Shown: in pieces, positions 1 through 10,612 of the stretch
Layout: each line of letters begins with the position of its first letter
How positions within the stretch are numbered: the first letter of the stretch is position 1
Source: Ditylenchus dipsaci
Taxonomy: Eukaryota > Nematoda > Chromadorea > Rhabditida > Anguinidae
Assembly: GCA_004194705.1 (NCBI GenBank)
Contig: SADC01001192.1
Location: 1 to 64,000 of the forward strand
DNA length: 64,000 nucleotides
Reading direction: 5' to 3'
Notes under the pieces: model-generated
Databases searched by the model: none
Told to the model about the DNA's origin: nothing
Seen by the model: the letters and a program-made list of their open reading frames with translations, nothing else
Program-made: the position numbers and the translations under genes

Positions 1-48
1 TATTCGTTTAGGCAAGACGCGCAAGAATCACTGAAGAAGCCAATTAAG

Positions 49-585
49 AAAGAAGAAGACTCCCGTGAAGAAGCGTGTGACTGTTCCTCGTAAGGCCAAG
101 AAAATACCCAGACTTCTCAAGGATGATCAGATGAAACTACTCCAGCTTCCGAGTCTTCGTCTGTCATCCGTGGGCAGAGTCTCTCAGACGCGTCTCAGGT
201 GAATTAATTTAGATTGTTGCATTGTATGGTGACGATGTCTCACGTCCTATTTTTTATTTTAGACAATCTTTTTTAAATGGGTTTTAATACATCTCCTTTG
301 TCATTTGCCTGAGAAAAATTTAATGTTGATTTTTTTAGTAGTTGAATCGGGCTACGGTCGTCTTACCGCCAATGTGAATGCTTTTTTGAGTGGGCTATAT
401 TAATTATGTTTTAGTCCTCCGAATGCATTGGATAGCACACCGCTTCGCGACCAGGTGTTGTCGAGTACTAGCTTCAAGACATCTGTTGCTGAGCGCATCT
501 TTATGGTAACTAAGTACTAACTTAGCTTGTATTTATTTGTTGGCTTTAGCAAAGTCCCACTGATGATGCTAATTATGGTCGTTGA
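49..585 (+). CDS. 3' end of an unrecognised basic protein, three exons
   Basis: I do not recognise this protein. Exons up to 198, 415-505 and 550-585 join in one reading frame across GT-AG introns 199-414 and 506-549, ending with TGA at 583-585. The first exon encodes a lysine/arginine-rich stretch (KKTPVKKRVTVPRKAKK) and then a Leu/Ser-rich segment; the later exons are Ser/Thr-rich and end DDANYGR. The 5' edge is uncertain: the frame meets a stop about 20 bases upstream of position 49, so the exon probably begins at one of the AG dinucleotides near 36-58. A poly(A) signal follows 68 bases after the stop. The basic character suggests a nuclear or nucleic-acid-binding protein, but that is inference only. 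The upstream part of the gene lies outside the window. Confidence 0.6.
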
Positions 586-652
586 AGAATCCAGACGTTA
601 TTTGTTGACCTGTTATCATAAATCCCTCCTTGCTTGTTCTGTTATTGCGTGA

Positions 653-658
653 AATAAA
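653..658 (+). terminator. Poly(A) signal AATAAA of the 5'-edge gene
   Basis: A canonical AATAAA lies 68 bases after the TGA of the gene ending at 585, in a T-rich context, which fits a 3' end near 670-690. Confidence 0.6.
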
Positions 659-689
659 GTCCTGTTAATAATTCATGTTGCTTTTTTTG

Positions 690-1428
690 TTGTATATCGT
701 CATTTGGTTGTTGTGCGAATTATGTGTCCATGATTATTAGTGAGTCTTACTATTGCAAGATTCCTCTATGCATAAGTTTTTATATTGAAATATTTACCGA
801 TCTGGGTGTTAACGTAGTCATGTTTTTGGTGACTCTTGTCGTATCAGCCAGAATGACTAGACTATTGTGAAGCCATGGTGACCTTATAAGCTGTACGATG
901 TAAACTCTTTTATTCCGGCTACCATTCGTTTAAGAATTGTGTTGCTGCTCAACGTTTTTAAATTTTATCTCTTGAACAAGTTACAAACCAAATTAAATCC
1001 ACCGAGATGATCTAAAATTTAAGTGGCAGACTTAGTTAGGTGGATTTTGAGGTGGTGGAGTTAGTTTGTAGAAATTACGTGTTAACCCTCGTAACAATGT
1101 AGAAGCTGCACATTCGAACCAATCTGGGTGAACGCTTAAGTTTTTTTTTTCGCATTTTTCATGAGTGTGTTATTAAAATGGTTCTCAGGATTTGTGTAAA
1201 ACTACTAGAGCTAAGTAATACCCAAGATCTAGGTGAAAAATTAAGAGACATAATCTGTAATTTTGAAGGTTTTTCTATATGAAAATGGGCACCGTGATTT
1301 TTTCGACTTTTTTCCACCGTGCATCTTGTATACTAAACGACTCTAAGTTTAATGCGAGCAATATCTTCTCAGATGTCAACACCGATTTATCCTGAAAATT
1401 TTGAGTTATAGAGCCGATCTTTTTAATA
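690..1428. other. Intergenic, no gene seen
   Basis: AT-rich sequence with no coherent reading frame, no RNA gene and no clear inverted repeat that I can see. Confidence 0.6.
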
Positions 1429-2288
1429 CAGTCAACCCTCGATTTAACGGCCCCCTTTGGGAGGGGCCGTTAAATTGGGGGCCGTTAAATCGAGTTCATT
1501 GAAACAAAAGTGTCCAAAGGGGCCGTTAAATCGAGGTATGACTATGAAAAGCTCAAAACTCAACAAAGATCCGATGAAAAAACTAATTTGGATTGAAAAA
1601 CAAGAACAACTGAGCTCAGCAAGCAATAATGATAAAGAGTTTTCATTTCTGACTGCCTTTGCAATTTTTCGTAGAATTAGTCATGATCCTTAGCTGAAAT
1701 TACTCTTTGTTCTCTTGTTAAGTTTCTTATGTAAATTAAGTGGTTGTAGTTGATATCACAATCTAACCAAAAATGCATTTGAGACGTTTTGAGTACTGCA
1801 CGATTTCCATAAACTTCTATAAGTTATAGAAGTTATAGCGATAAGTCTATAAGTTATAGCTTCACTGTGACACAACATCTTAAACCATGAACCATCGACA
1901 CAAAGGTGCTAATTTATGTTCAAAATGCAGAAAATTAAATAAAAACACTTTTAATTATAACCGATAATCACATCAAGCACCTGCGATTATGGCTGATTTT
2001 CGACTGAAAGTGCTGATTTCAGACAGTTTTGTCATGAGAGCCCCGTCTTAAATAGTAAAAATAAACAAAATAATCAGGCAAATAGTGACGATAAATCGAG
2101 GGGGCCGTTAAATCGAGGGCATACTTTTGCAGTCAGGGCCGGCTCAAGGGGGCTGTTAAATCGAGGGCCGTTAAATCGGGGGTATAACTCCTTATGTTTT
2201 AGTCAAATCCAACCAAACTGAGCCCAGGGGGCCGTTAAATCGAGGGAGCCGTTAAATGGGGGGGGGGCGTTAAATCGAGGGTTGACTG
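1429..2288. mobile_element. pogo/Tigger-like MITE, 860 bp, TA target site
   Basis: The ends are inverted copies of CAGTCAACCCTCGATTTAAC, flanked on both sides by TA (1427-1428 and 2289-2290). Several extra copies of the motif CCGTTAAATCGAGGG sit just inside each end (1450-1530 and 2095-2280). CAGTCAACCYTCG-type termini with a TA duplication are known from pogo/Tigger (Tc1/mariner superfamily) elements. There is no transposase ORF, so it is non-autonomous. The interior around 1810-1860 holds a short array of a TATAAGTTATAG motif. Confidence 0.75.
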
Positions 2289-2292
2289 TAAC

Positions 2293-2673
2293 CAGTGCTG
2301 TAAATGGCACCGGTGCCGAAAATTTGGAGGTCGGTGCCCGGTGCGGTGCCCGGTGCCATCATTTTAGAGGTCGGTGCCGAACCGGTGCCGCACCAGCAAG
2401 TGGTGTGTATCATACCCGGCAACAGCTAACTAAGTTATAATTCGCCTCGAAACAACACAATAATGTCGATAACATTGTTCATTTTTGCAATTTAGCTGAA
2501 AAAATTCAAAATTAAATTGATAATTTTTTCAAAATATACAAAAAAATGTGTTGCGACACCGGCACCGGCAGCACCGGCACCGCCGGTGCCCGGTGCGGTG
2601 CCCAGTGCCGAAAATTTGAAGGCTGGTGCCCGGTGCGGTGCCCGGTGCCGAAATTCCAAAATTTACAGCACTG
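2293..2673. mobile_element. hAT-like foldback element with CGGTGCC arrays
   Basis: Termini CAGTGCTGTAAAT and ATTTACAGCACTG are inverted repeats, flanked by the perfect 8-bp direct repeat ACTGTAAC (2285-2292 and 2674-2681). CAG-type ends with an 8-bp duplication are hAT superfamily hallmarks. Both arms are filled with iterations of CGGTGCC(G)/CCGGCACC. It inserted at the right end of the preceding Tigger-like MITE. A related, decayed copy lies at 7341-7656. Confidence 0.8.
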
Positions 2674-2869
2674 ACTGTAACTAAATAATTTTACTCAAAG
2701 CAAAACCTCGATTTAAGGACAGGCTTTTTCAATAATCCCTGATCTTAAAGGAGCATGGCTTCCTACGACTAAATCAATTGTTGATATTTGAATTCCCGGG
2801 ACAAAATCCTACACTATGGTTTTGGCACGAATTGTTTTTGCATGGAAGCATTTTTTATTTCAAATATTC

Positions 2870-3576
2870 GGCGCTACTTGGATATGCCCCCCCCCCCCAA
2901 ATCAACTTTTTTTTAAAAGTGTTTCCAAACACCCTATATCGACCTAAAATGGCCTCAGGAGTTCAAAAAAGGCATTATTTTTGAGTTCTGGTCAATAAAA
3001 AACTGAGTTTTGGGACCACCCAAAATCACTCATTTTGACCATTTTTAAAGGGATTTAGGTCTGTATTTGGGTGGAAATGGACCAAAAGGTGCCAATATCT
3101 AACAAAAAGGAAGATGTTGAACATAGTTTTGTTGACTGGGGCCTACCGCATAAATAAACTCTGGTATGCATACATTTTTCATGCATCCAGAGTCCCTTTC
3201 GAGGGATTTGCGTCTAAGGTATGTGGGTGTGCGCATCTCAACCCCAAGCAACCAAGCCCCCTGCGCCCCCTTCGGGGGCGCAGGGGGCTTGGTTGGTTAG
3301 AGATGCGCGCACTCACTTACCTTAGACATAATTCCGAGCAAGACTCTTGATTAAAAATGCATTTAGAGACTATTTTTGCCCAGCTCCAGTGACCAAAACA
3401 TGGTAAAACAGGTAAAAAGTCAAAATTTAAAAGTGTCCAAAACTCGATTCTTTATTGACCAGAAGTTGAAAATAATGTCTTTTTTGAACTTCTGAGGCCA
3501 TTTTAGGTCGATATAAGGTGTTTGGAAACACTTTTAAAAAAAGTTGATTGGGGGGGGGTATATCCAAGTAGGGTCA
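2870..3576. mobile_element. C-tract foldback element (GGCGCTACT ends), 8-bp TSD
   Basis: The ends are GGCGCTACTTGGATATRCCC and its inverse, each followed by a run of C or G of about 9-12 bases. It is flanked by the 8-bp direct repeat AAATATTC (2862-2869, 3577-3584). The uninterrupted target is visible as GAATATTT at 4229-4236 in the opposite arm of the host inverted repeat. A GC-hairpin MITE copy (3117-3400) is nested in its centre. Confidence 0.8.
3117..3400. mobile_element. GC-hairpin MITE, copy 1
   Basis: First of seven copies. The core is an inverted repeat beginning GTCTAAGGTATG and ending CTTACCTTAGAC. At its centre (3253-3292) is a GC hairpin with a CCCCCTTCGGGGG apex. Conserved flanks include a small ACTCTGGTATGCAT/ATGCATCCAGAGT hairpin on the left and AAAATGCATTTAGAGAC on the right. 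It has no coding capacity. Other copies: 6364-6640, 9168-9450, 11200-11445 (inverted), 18848-18988 and 23211-23347 (half copies), 39448-39695 (one stem strand lost). Confidence 0.75.
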
Positions 3577-4341
3577 AATATTCTTTTTAAATTCTTTAAT
3601 TACTTCAAACCCAGCAATTGTGGGCACAGCAAAAAGTATGATTACTCACTGAACCCGTAGCATTTAGCCGGATCGGATCCCGAGGTTGAGCATGAGTCAG
3701 ACCTCTTCGGAGTGTCCTGGACTTCGAGTTTTGGATTTTCTGGGCCTTTGGCTCGGCCTTCAATCTGTGCGTGAATGTTCACTGTGTAAAATAGCAATGC
3801 CGGAGCAAGTGAAATACAACTGTTCATACCGACTCTTCTTGAATTTTCTCGGTATTTTTTATAGAAGTTGGTGATTTCGCCGGTGTGGCGATTTGTCGAT
3901 GCTAAGGCGAGAGTTTTAGAAAATTCTGCCCTGATACCAAAATTTCTACCTAAATCTGTGTCCGTTGAAATTGATCCTACCTAAAATTAAACCAAAAACA
4001 ATTTTAAAGTCAAACCAAAGGTTTGCTTACTGATCAGACTAAAAAAATTTGTAAGGCCGAGCCAAAGGCCCGGCAAGTCCAAAACTCGAAGTCCACGACA
4101 CTCCGAAAGGTCTGACTCATGCTCAACCTCGGGATCAGATCCGGCTAAATGCTACGGGTTCAGTGAGTAATCATACTTCTTGCTGTGCCCACAATTGCTG
4201 GGTTTGAAGTAATTGAAGAATTTAAAAAGAATATTTGAAATAAAAAATGCTTGCATGCAAAAAACAATTCGTGCCAAAACCATAGTGTAGGATTTTGTCC
4301 CCGGGAATTCAAATATCAACAATTGATTTAGTCGTAGGAAG

Positions 4342-4742
4342 CAGGGCTGTAAATCGATTTTTGACATCCGGCTTTATTTTTGGTCATAACTTTTCTGTAT
4401 TAGATTGTTTAAAAAAACTGATTACCCAGTTATGCTCACTGATGCATTAACTATCTAACACACCTACGAACATCCGGGGTTGTAATAGAAAAAAACTAGC
4501 GTAATTTTTAAAACATCCGGATGTCAAAAGCGGATGTCAAAAAAAAACATCCGCTTTTGACATCCGGATGTTTTAAAAATTACGCTAGTTTTTTTCTATT
4601 ACAACCCCGGATGTTCGTAGGTGTGTTAGATAGTTAATGCATCAGTGAGCATAACTGGGTAATCAGTTTTTTTAAACAATCTAATACAGGAAAGTTATGA
4701 CCAAAAATAGAGCCGGATGTCAAAAATCGATTTACAGCCCTG
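4342..4742. mobile_element. hAT-like near-perfect palindrome, 401 bp
   Basis: Two arms of about 195 bp pair almost perfectly around a centre near 4543-4546. Termini are CAGGGCTGTAAATCG and its inverse. An 8-bp direct repeat GTAGGAAG flanks it (4334-4341, 4743-4750), and the empty site CTTCCTAC is preserved at 2759-2766 in the opposite arm of the host repeat. CAGGG ends with an 8-bp duplication are typical of hAT. There is no ORF of note. Confidence 0.9.
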
Positions 4743-4787
4743 GTAGGAAGCCATGCTCCTTTAAATTAAGGTTTTGCTTTTTGAGTA

Positions 4788-5287
4788 CAGTCAAACCTCG
4801 TTATAAGATACACCCGATATAAGATACACCTCGTTATAAGATACACCTAAAGAAGATTTGGTTGGTCTGAACTAAATTAAGGCAAATGAACCCTCTATAT
4901 AAGATACACTCGATACAAGATACACCTCGTTATAAGATACACCTGAGCTTGATCCCGTTCAGTAAAATGTCACTCGATATAAGATACAGTCCATAAAAAT
5001 ATACAAAATTTTTGAATTGCCGCCATTTTTAGTGCAAATTTTTCAACTTTTTGTTGCGGAAAGCTTTTTGTTCTGCTAAGTCCTGCAGCAGGACTTAGTA
5101 GTTGTTTCATGTAAGTCCTGTACAAGGACTTATTATTAGTATCATGTAAGTCCTTTTTCAGGAGTTATAAAATTTATATGTAAGTCCTCTACCAGGACTT
5201 ATGATACACCCTCTATATAAGATACACCTCGTTATAAGATACAGCTGAGGTCTGTCCCTGGGTGTATCTTATAACGAGGTTTGACTG
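4788..5287. mobile_element. pogo/Tigger-like MITE with GTTATAAGATACACC arrays
   Basis: Ends CAGTCAAACCTCGTTATAAG and its inverse are flanked by TA at 4786-4787 and 5288-5289. Inside, the motif CTCGTTATAAGATACACC repeats at both ends, and a GTAAGTCCTRYRCMAGGACTTA-like hairpin motif repeats near 5080-5205. The uninterrupted target in the opposite arm (about 2690-2700) confirms the insertion. It has no transposase. Confidence 0.8.
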
Positions 5288-5384
5288 TAGTAAAATTATT
5301 TAGTTATTGAAAAACGATCGGCAGAATCGGAATCCTTGCGGTATTTGCAACCAGACTGCCAAAATAAAACTGGTAAAATTTTTT

Positions 5385-5593
5385 GGCGATACTAACGAAT
5401 ACACCCCCCCCCCCCCCCAAGAATCCGACCTTTTAAAAATTGCTGTAACTACCCTTTGAAACAACAAGTTTAGGCTTAGCTCTTAGGCTTACTGAAGTTA
5501 TGACTTTTTCTGGGTCTGGGACATAAAATCGGGTAATTTTCACTTAAGTAAAAAAGGTGAAAATCGTTGGGGGGGGTATTAGCTTGTAGGGCC
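5385..5593. mobile_element. Short C-tract foldback element
   Basis: Ends GGCGATACTAACGAATACACC and the partly inverse GGTATTAGCTTGTAGGGCC enclose runs of C and G. It belongs to the same GGC-CTACT/TACCCCCC group as 2870-3576. The flanks are A/T-rich and the duplication cannot be read safely. Confidence 0.5.
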
Positions 5594-5754
5594 AAAATTT
5601 CAAATATCGGGCTAAAAAAAGTGTCGGACCCGTTCGGTTGCGGTGTCCTTAAATCGAGAGTCGACTGCATGGCTTTTTATAGTGAAGTGATTATTTTATG
5701 CCACCAAAAATGACCTATTTTCTCAAAATGGATGGTAGTGGTCTGTTTTGTATA

Positions 5755-6850
5755 CAGTTGACTCTCGTTCAACCGACACTTCGATAAACCGACACTCTCG
5801 TTAAACCGACACCCTGAGCCCGATTCGTTTGGCCGACAAAAAAACTCAACAAAATTTACCTTCGATAAACCGACACCCCCAAGTCAGTCCGCATAAAGAA
5901 ATTTAGGCGCTACTCGGTTATACAACCCCCCCCCCCCCCAAAAGTGCTACTCGGGAATACCCCCCCCCCCAATCCTAGGAGCTACTCGGTTATACCCCCC
6001 CCCCCAAAATCAAGATTTTTAGGAGTGGTCAAAACACATTTTTAAGCAATAATTTCGCCATAAAAGGTCCAGAAAAGCAATTAAAATAGGGTTCAAGGGC
6101 TGTATGGGAGGGGAAGGACAAAACAGGGGCCACTTCTATAGTGCCTATAAGTACCAAAGAGTAATAATTCTCTGAGCGTTGAAGTCACTTTCAAACCCAG
6201 CCACTTGTGGTGCACGTAAAAGTATAAGGACTCGAAATGATCGGACCGATCAGCCGAGGGGATCCCGATGGTTGTCGTGTAACTTTTGGACGGCTGAGCC
6301 TCTGGCTTGTAGCCTCAGGCCGGAAAATGGGGGAGACCCTTTTCGGCCGAAAAATCAAAGATGTTGAACATAGTTTTGAATACTGGGGCCTACCGCATAA
6401 ATAACTCTGGTATGCATGTTTTTTCATGCATCCAGAGTCCCTTTCGAGTGATTTGTGTCTAAGGTATGTGGGTGTGCGCATCTCAACTCCAAGCCCCCTG
6501 CGCCCCCGAATGGGGCGCAGGGGGCTTGAGAGTTAGAGATGCGCGCACGCACTTACCTTAGACATGATTCCGAGAAGTACGCTTGACCATAAAATGCATA
6601 TAGAGTCTCTTTTTGCCACGGCCCGAGTTGAAAAACATGGTAAAGCAGCTAAAAAAAAGTGGCCCTTGTATTATTCCCTTCCTCTCCCAATACAGCCCAT
6701 AATCTCTTTTTAATTGCTTTTCTGGACCTTTTCCGAGTAGCTTTTGGGGGGGGGTATTCCCGAGTAGCTTTTTTGGGGGGGGGGGGGTATTACCGAGTAG
6801 CGTCGAAATTCACTCTCGATAAACCGACACCCCCTAAATTTCCTGTCAAA
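5755..6850. mobile_element. Tigger-like fragment with GATAAACCGACAC arrays, split by an insertion
   Basis: It starts CAGTTGACTCTCGTTCAACC after TA and carries repeats of CGATAAACCGACACC at 5780-5880 and again at 6812-6835. The interval 5906-6804 is a younger insertion. The matching right terminus was not found, so the right boundary is approximate. Confidence 0.5.
5906..6804. mobile_element. C-tract foldback element, 899 bp, near 8-bp TSD
   Basis: Ends GGCGCTACTCGGTTATA and its inverse are followed by repeated CTACTCGGNTATACCCCCC units. Flanks GAAATTTA (5898-5905) and GAAATTCA (6805-6812) differ at one base and fit an 8-bp duplication. GC-hairpin MITE copy 2 (6364-6640) is nested inside. Confidence 0.65.
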
Positions 6851-8470
6851 TTTGAATAACCGCCAAAAAATATTCAAAATTTTGTCAAGAAAAGAGACCT
6901 TAAATCACCAGTCATACTGAGCAATCGGGAGTCCTCGATGAAGCCGTGATTTGGATCACCAAAGATCAGCTCCTCCAGCAGGAACCAGTTAGGACTCACA
7001 TACCCATGTTCATCCGTAGGGCCGGGTACCCAGCGCGCTGTCTGATCTTGCCTCCGATAGGTCCGCATAAGTGTCTGGTCCACAGTCTCTCATCAACTGC
7101 CTGACCTGCTCTGGAAGGTTCCATGGAATTGCTGCTTGGTCTAAAGTAAAACTTAAAACTAAACAAATTAGTGCAGGACCAAAGCAAAATAACATGAAGC
7201 AAAACATTAAATTAATCAAAGATTTATTTTATATGTAGAAAAGTTAGGCATATTTGGTGAGACCAAGTATGGGTTCCTTATAAATTCAAATCACAATCAT
7301 TTTTAAATATATGTGGCTTTTGCTATAGAATGACCATATCTATGGCACCGCACCGGTGCCATGAGCTGGCGCCGGTGCCAAAATTTTGATAGTCGGTGCC
7401 GTGAGCTGGTGCTGGTGCCAAAATTTTTAATAGTCCGTGCCGTGAGCTGGTGCCGGTACCGGATTTTTTGAGGTCGGTGCCGTAAATCGGTGCCGGTGTC
7501 GAAATTCTAAAAAAGGGAAATTACATCGGTGCGGCACCGGCACCCGGCAGCTCATGGCACCGCGCCCGTGCCGTGAGCTCGTGCCAGTGCCTGAATTTTC
7601 GGGCTCAGTGCCGTGAGCTGGTGCCGGTGCTGCAATTCTAAGATTTACAACACTGGTCTCGAATGACCATAGAAAAGTGTTTGTGGTTTCTTTTGTATAC
7701 TCTCCACTCTATCCCTTTACTCTCATTTGAAATAGGTTGGCCTCCCGCTGTGCTTCTTGTGGAATGAATAAAACTGTGTTTATTTTGGAAGGAGACAGAT
7801 TTTGAGAGAAGGTTAACACATGCTTTGTGACAAATTAGCCTTCAAAATATTCACATTTATGCGCGATGATACTTTCTTTCCCAGCCCATTGAGTTTAGTA
7901 GGAGGCTGTAAAACAAATCTCCATCCCAAGTTTAAATTTAGATTTCTCACTTTTCATTTCCAAATTTTGTTGCTACTGTAAGTCCTAGAGCTCGTTGTTT
8001 TCATTATTCTAAATTATTGCTTCATAATGGGCAGTTTTGGTTGGTGGATTATCCTGCTCTATTTTTCGGATAACATTGTTATTATTATTTCTGCTCAGTT
8101 GTATAAGGAACCTGCCTGTTTTGCATAAAGACTGTGAGCGAGAGTCACAAGTATTTCCAGAGCTTTGTCTATTAATTGTTGGTTGCATTCATTGTGTGCT
8201 CTAAGAAGTCTCATCCCCCTACTCAATAAGACAAGTCTCAACAAAGTACAGGATATCCAATTTTTCACTATGTCCTTTTCCTGTCTCGACTAGAACTTTT
8301 TTTATATTCTAAAGATATGAAGTCGGAAACTTTTTTTTTATTCGCTAAAGTTGCCAAGCAAAAGAGTGTTCGGTGATCGGTATCGTGAATCTCGATAGTA
8401 ATGGCATCTGCATTTGTTCAATAATTGTCTGATTAGCAGTGCTTCGGAGGATCTAACCTAGAGCATGAAC
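6851..8470. other. No gene; decayed CGGTGCC foldback element at 7341-7656
   Basis: No coherent gene was found. Overlapping minus-strand ORFs at 6874-7219 look like chance frames. At 7341-7656 there are many CGGTGCC/GTGAGCTGGTGCC iterations ending ATTTACAACACTG, with GAATGACCAT on both sides, which marks a decayed relative of the 2293-2673 element. 7680-8470 shows nothing I can identify. Confidence 0.5.
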
Positions 8471-8874
8471 TAGGGTTGGTTTATGACCTTAAATGACCAT
8501 CCAGAATGCCCGCACATTTTTACTCATAACTTTTGTTATTTTCGATGAATTTTATTTCTGTAAAAAGTAAACAGAAGAGGACAGCCTGGGCTACATTTTG
8601 AGATATCACAAAATTAAATGACCCTTGCTGGAATATTTAATGACCGAATTTATGACCGCAAAAATATTAAATGACCGGTCATGACCGTAAAATAAATTCG
8701 GTCATTAAATATTGCAGCAAGGGTCATTTAATGTTGTGATATCTCAAAAAGTAGCCCCGGCTGTCCTCTTTTGTTTACTTTTTACAGAAATAAAATTCAT
8801 CGAAAATAACAAAAGTTATGAGTAAAAATGTGCGGGCATTCTGGCCGGTCACTAAAGGTCATAAACCAACCATA
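8471..8874. mobile_element. hAT-like palindrome of the TAGGGTTG group, 404 bp
   Basis: Arms of about 190 bp pair around the centre near 8675. Ends are TAGGGTTGGTTTATGACC and (inverse) TATGGTTGGTTTATGACC. Flanking 8-mers GCATGAAC (8463-8470) and GCATAAAC (8875-8882) differ at one base. The centre is rich in TTAAATGACC motifs. It shares the TAGGGTTG terminus with elements at 51376-51546 and 63692-63787. Confidence 0.7.
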
Positions 8875-8951
8875 GCATAAACGAACAAAGGTAATACTAG
8901 GGCTACTTTTTTTCTAGGGTAAGCCAGTTTACGCCTGGAATCGAAAAGTGG

Positions 8952-9635
8952 GAAGTCGGCTTTTCACTTATTTAAAAAAAGTGTTTAAATGACTCCTAAG
9001 TAATTTTTATATGCTTAAAACGATAAAAAAATTATTTTCTGACATTATTCCACACAAAAATGGATTTTAAGAAAAAAAAATTTTTGACTAAAATTCGACT
9101 TTTTTCCTTGGGGACCAAGGCAATCCAACCTGAAAGGGTACCTGGATACCACAAAAAGATGGAATTTGAACATAGTTTTGTTGACTGGGGCCTACCGCAT
9201 AAAGAAACTCTGGTATGCATACATTTTTATGCATCCAGAGTCACTTTCGAGTGATTTGTGTCTAAGGTATGTGGGTGTGTGCATCTCAACCCTAAGCAAC
9301 CAAGCCCCCTGCGCCCCCTTCGGGGGCGCAGGGGGCTTGGTTGGTTAGAGATGCGCGCACAGACTTACCTTAGACATAATTCCGAGCAAGATTCTTGATT
9401 AAAAATGCATTTAGAGACTCTTTTTGCCCAGCTCCAGTGACCAAAACGGGGTAGAATACCTTAATACAAGGTAATTTGCCTTGGTTCCCAAGGCAAAAAG
9501 TCAAAATTTTTTTTCAAAAATACCATTTTTGTATGGAAAAATGTTAGAAAATAACTTTTTTTATCGTTTTAAGCATATAAAATTACTTAGGAGTTGTTTA
9601 AACACTATTTTTAATTAAGTGAAAAACCCGCACCA
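8952..9635. repeat. Inverted repeat with a GC-hairpin MITE in its loop
   Basis: Left arm about 8952-9123 and right arm about 9469-9635 are inverted copies (TTTTCACTTATTT, CTCCTAAGTAAT, TTGCCTTGG landmarks). The loop contains GC-hairpin MITE copy 3 (9168-9450). Single-arm copies of the same repeat occur in the duplicated region at 18676-18850 and 23036-23210. Confidence 0.65.
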
Positions 9636-9639
9636 ACAC

Positions 9640-10612
9640 CACCCTCCCCCCCCCCCCCCAACCCAATAAGCTCCAATACGGGTTCTCTTCGGTGTTTGGT
9701 TTTAATACGGGTACTCTTTGTGGAATGAATAAAACTGTGTATATCGGCCTTGTATATCAGCCCTTAGCATAAGGCCCAAATTCTAAGGCAAAGACTAAGG
9801 GCTCACCCTAACTTCTAAGCCTGAAAATTATTGGTGGGGTATTGGTACAACCGAGTAGCGCCAAAAATTTGACTCTACTCGTTCTCAACACCCTCTACAA
9901 TAATTGGGGCTACTCGGTTATTTTCGGACCCCAGATCTGATTTTTTAATTTTTATTCTGATTTTTAGACTTATTCAATCCATAGTCTCCTATAAATCAAC
10001 TTTTTTACTATTTCTCCCTATTCTCCTTGCTATTGCCATGCTTCAGTTGCGGCAATAACAACAGTTAGTTTGATAAAAGAATACATCATATAGGGTGATA
10101 AATCATTATTTGTTGTGTGGATATGCTTGATTTCGCTAATCCCTTGGCTCCTTTTACTCTACTGACAATAGTCAAATGTTGTTAATCTTAAGTTTACGGT
10201 CATTATGGTGAGGGGTAGTAGTGGTGGTGGTTGTATTAATAAGTTTGGGAATGGAGCCGTTGCGAGAATGGGGGCGGCAATGCCCTTTGTCAATTAAGCT
10301 GCTTTGCATTGAAGTGCCGAATACAGATTGTTTATCCCTTTAAGCAGCCGCAATAACTGTTGTTGTGATGGTGGTGGTAGTGGGGCATATGCCTCATTAT
10401 TATCTTCTTCCTCCTACAAGTGGTCATCAATTAATTTAACTTAACTTAGATAATCCGTATTTCTCTTTTTTGTCTTATGTTTTAATTTTTAGCGTTCCAT
10501 TTTAGAAGGAGCATGCCCTTTCCTTTGAAAAAATAATGGGGACCATTAAATTTTTTTCAAATCTCCAGTTTCCACTGGTTTAGCGTTCAATCTGATATTT
10601 ATGACGTTAGAC
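9640..10612. other. Non-coding; C-tract fragments only
   Basis: Contains a C-run and two fragments with CCGAGTAGCGCC and GGCTACTCGGTTAT (about 9850-9920). I see no gene in the rest. Confidence 0.5.

Larger units (their letters stand above)
2682..5300. repeat. Large inverted repeat hosting three younger insertions
   Basis: The left arm is 2682-2869 plus 3577-3760; the right arm is about 4050-4341, 4743-4787 and 5288-5305. Arm sequence is interrupted by three other elements (2870-3576, 4342-4742 and 4788-5287). In each case the opposite arm still has the uninterrupted sequence. The loop (about 3760-4050) has no convincing gene; short ORFs here are chance frames. Confidence 0.75.

Noticed and set aside
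3253..3292. GC hairpin with T-rich surroundings as a rho-independent terminator
   Set aside because: The sequence is eukaryotic nuclear DNA and the hairpin is part of a seven-copy repeat, not placed after a gene.
1457..5283. Regularly repeated motifs resembling a CRISPR array
   Set aside because: Units are directly adjacent or ragged and inverted at the two ends of transposons; there are no unique equal-length spacers and no cas genes.
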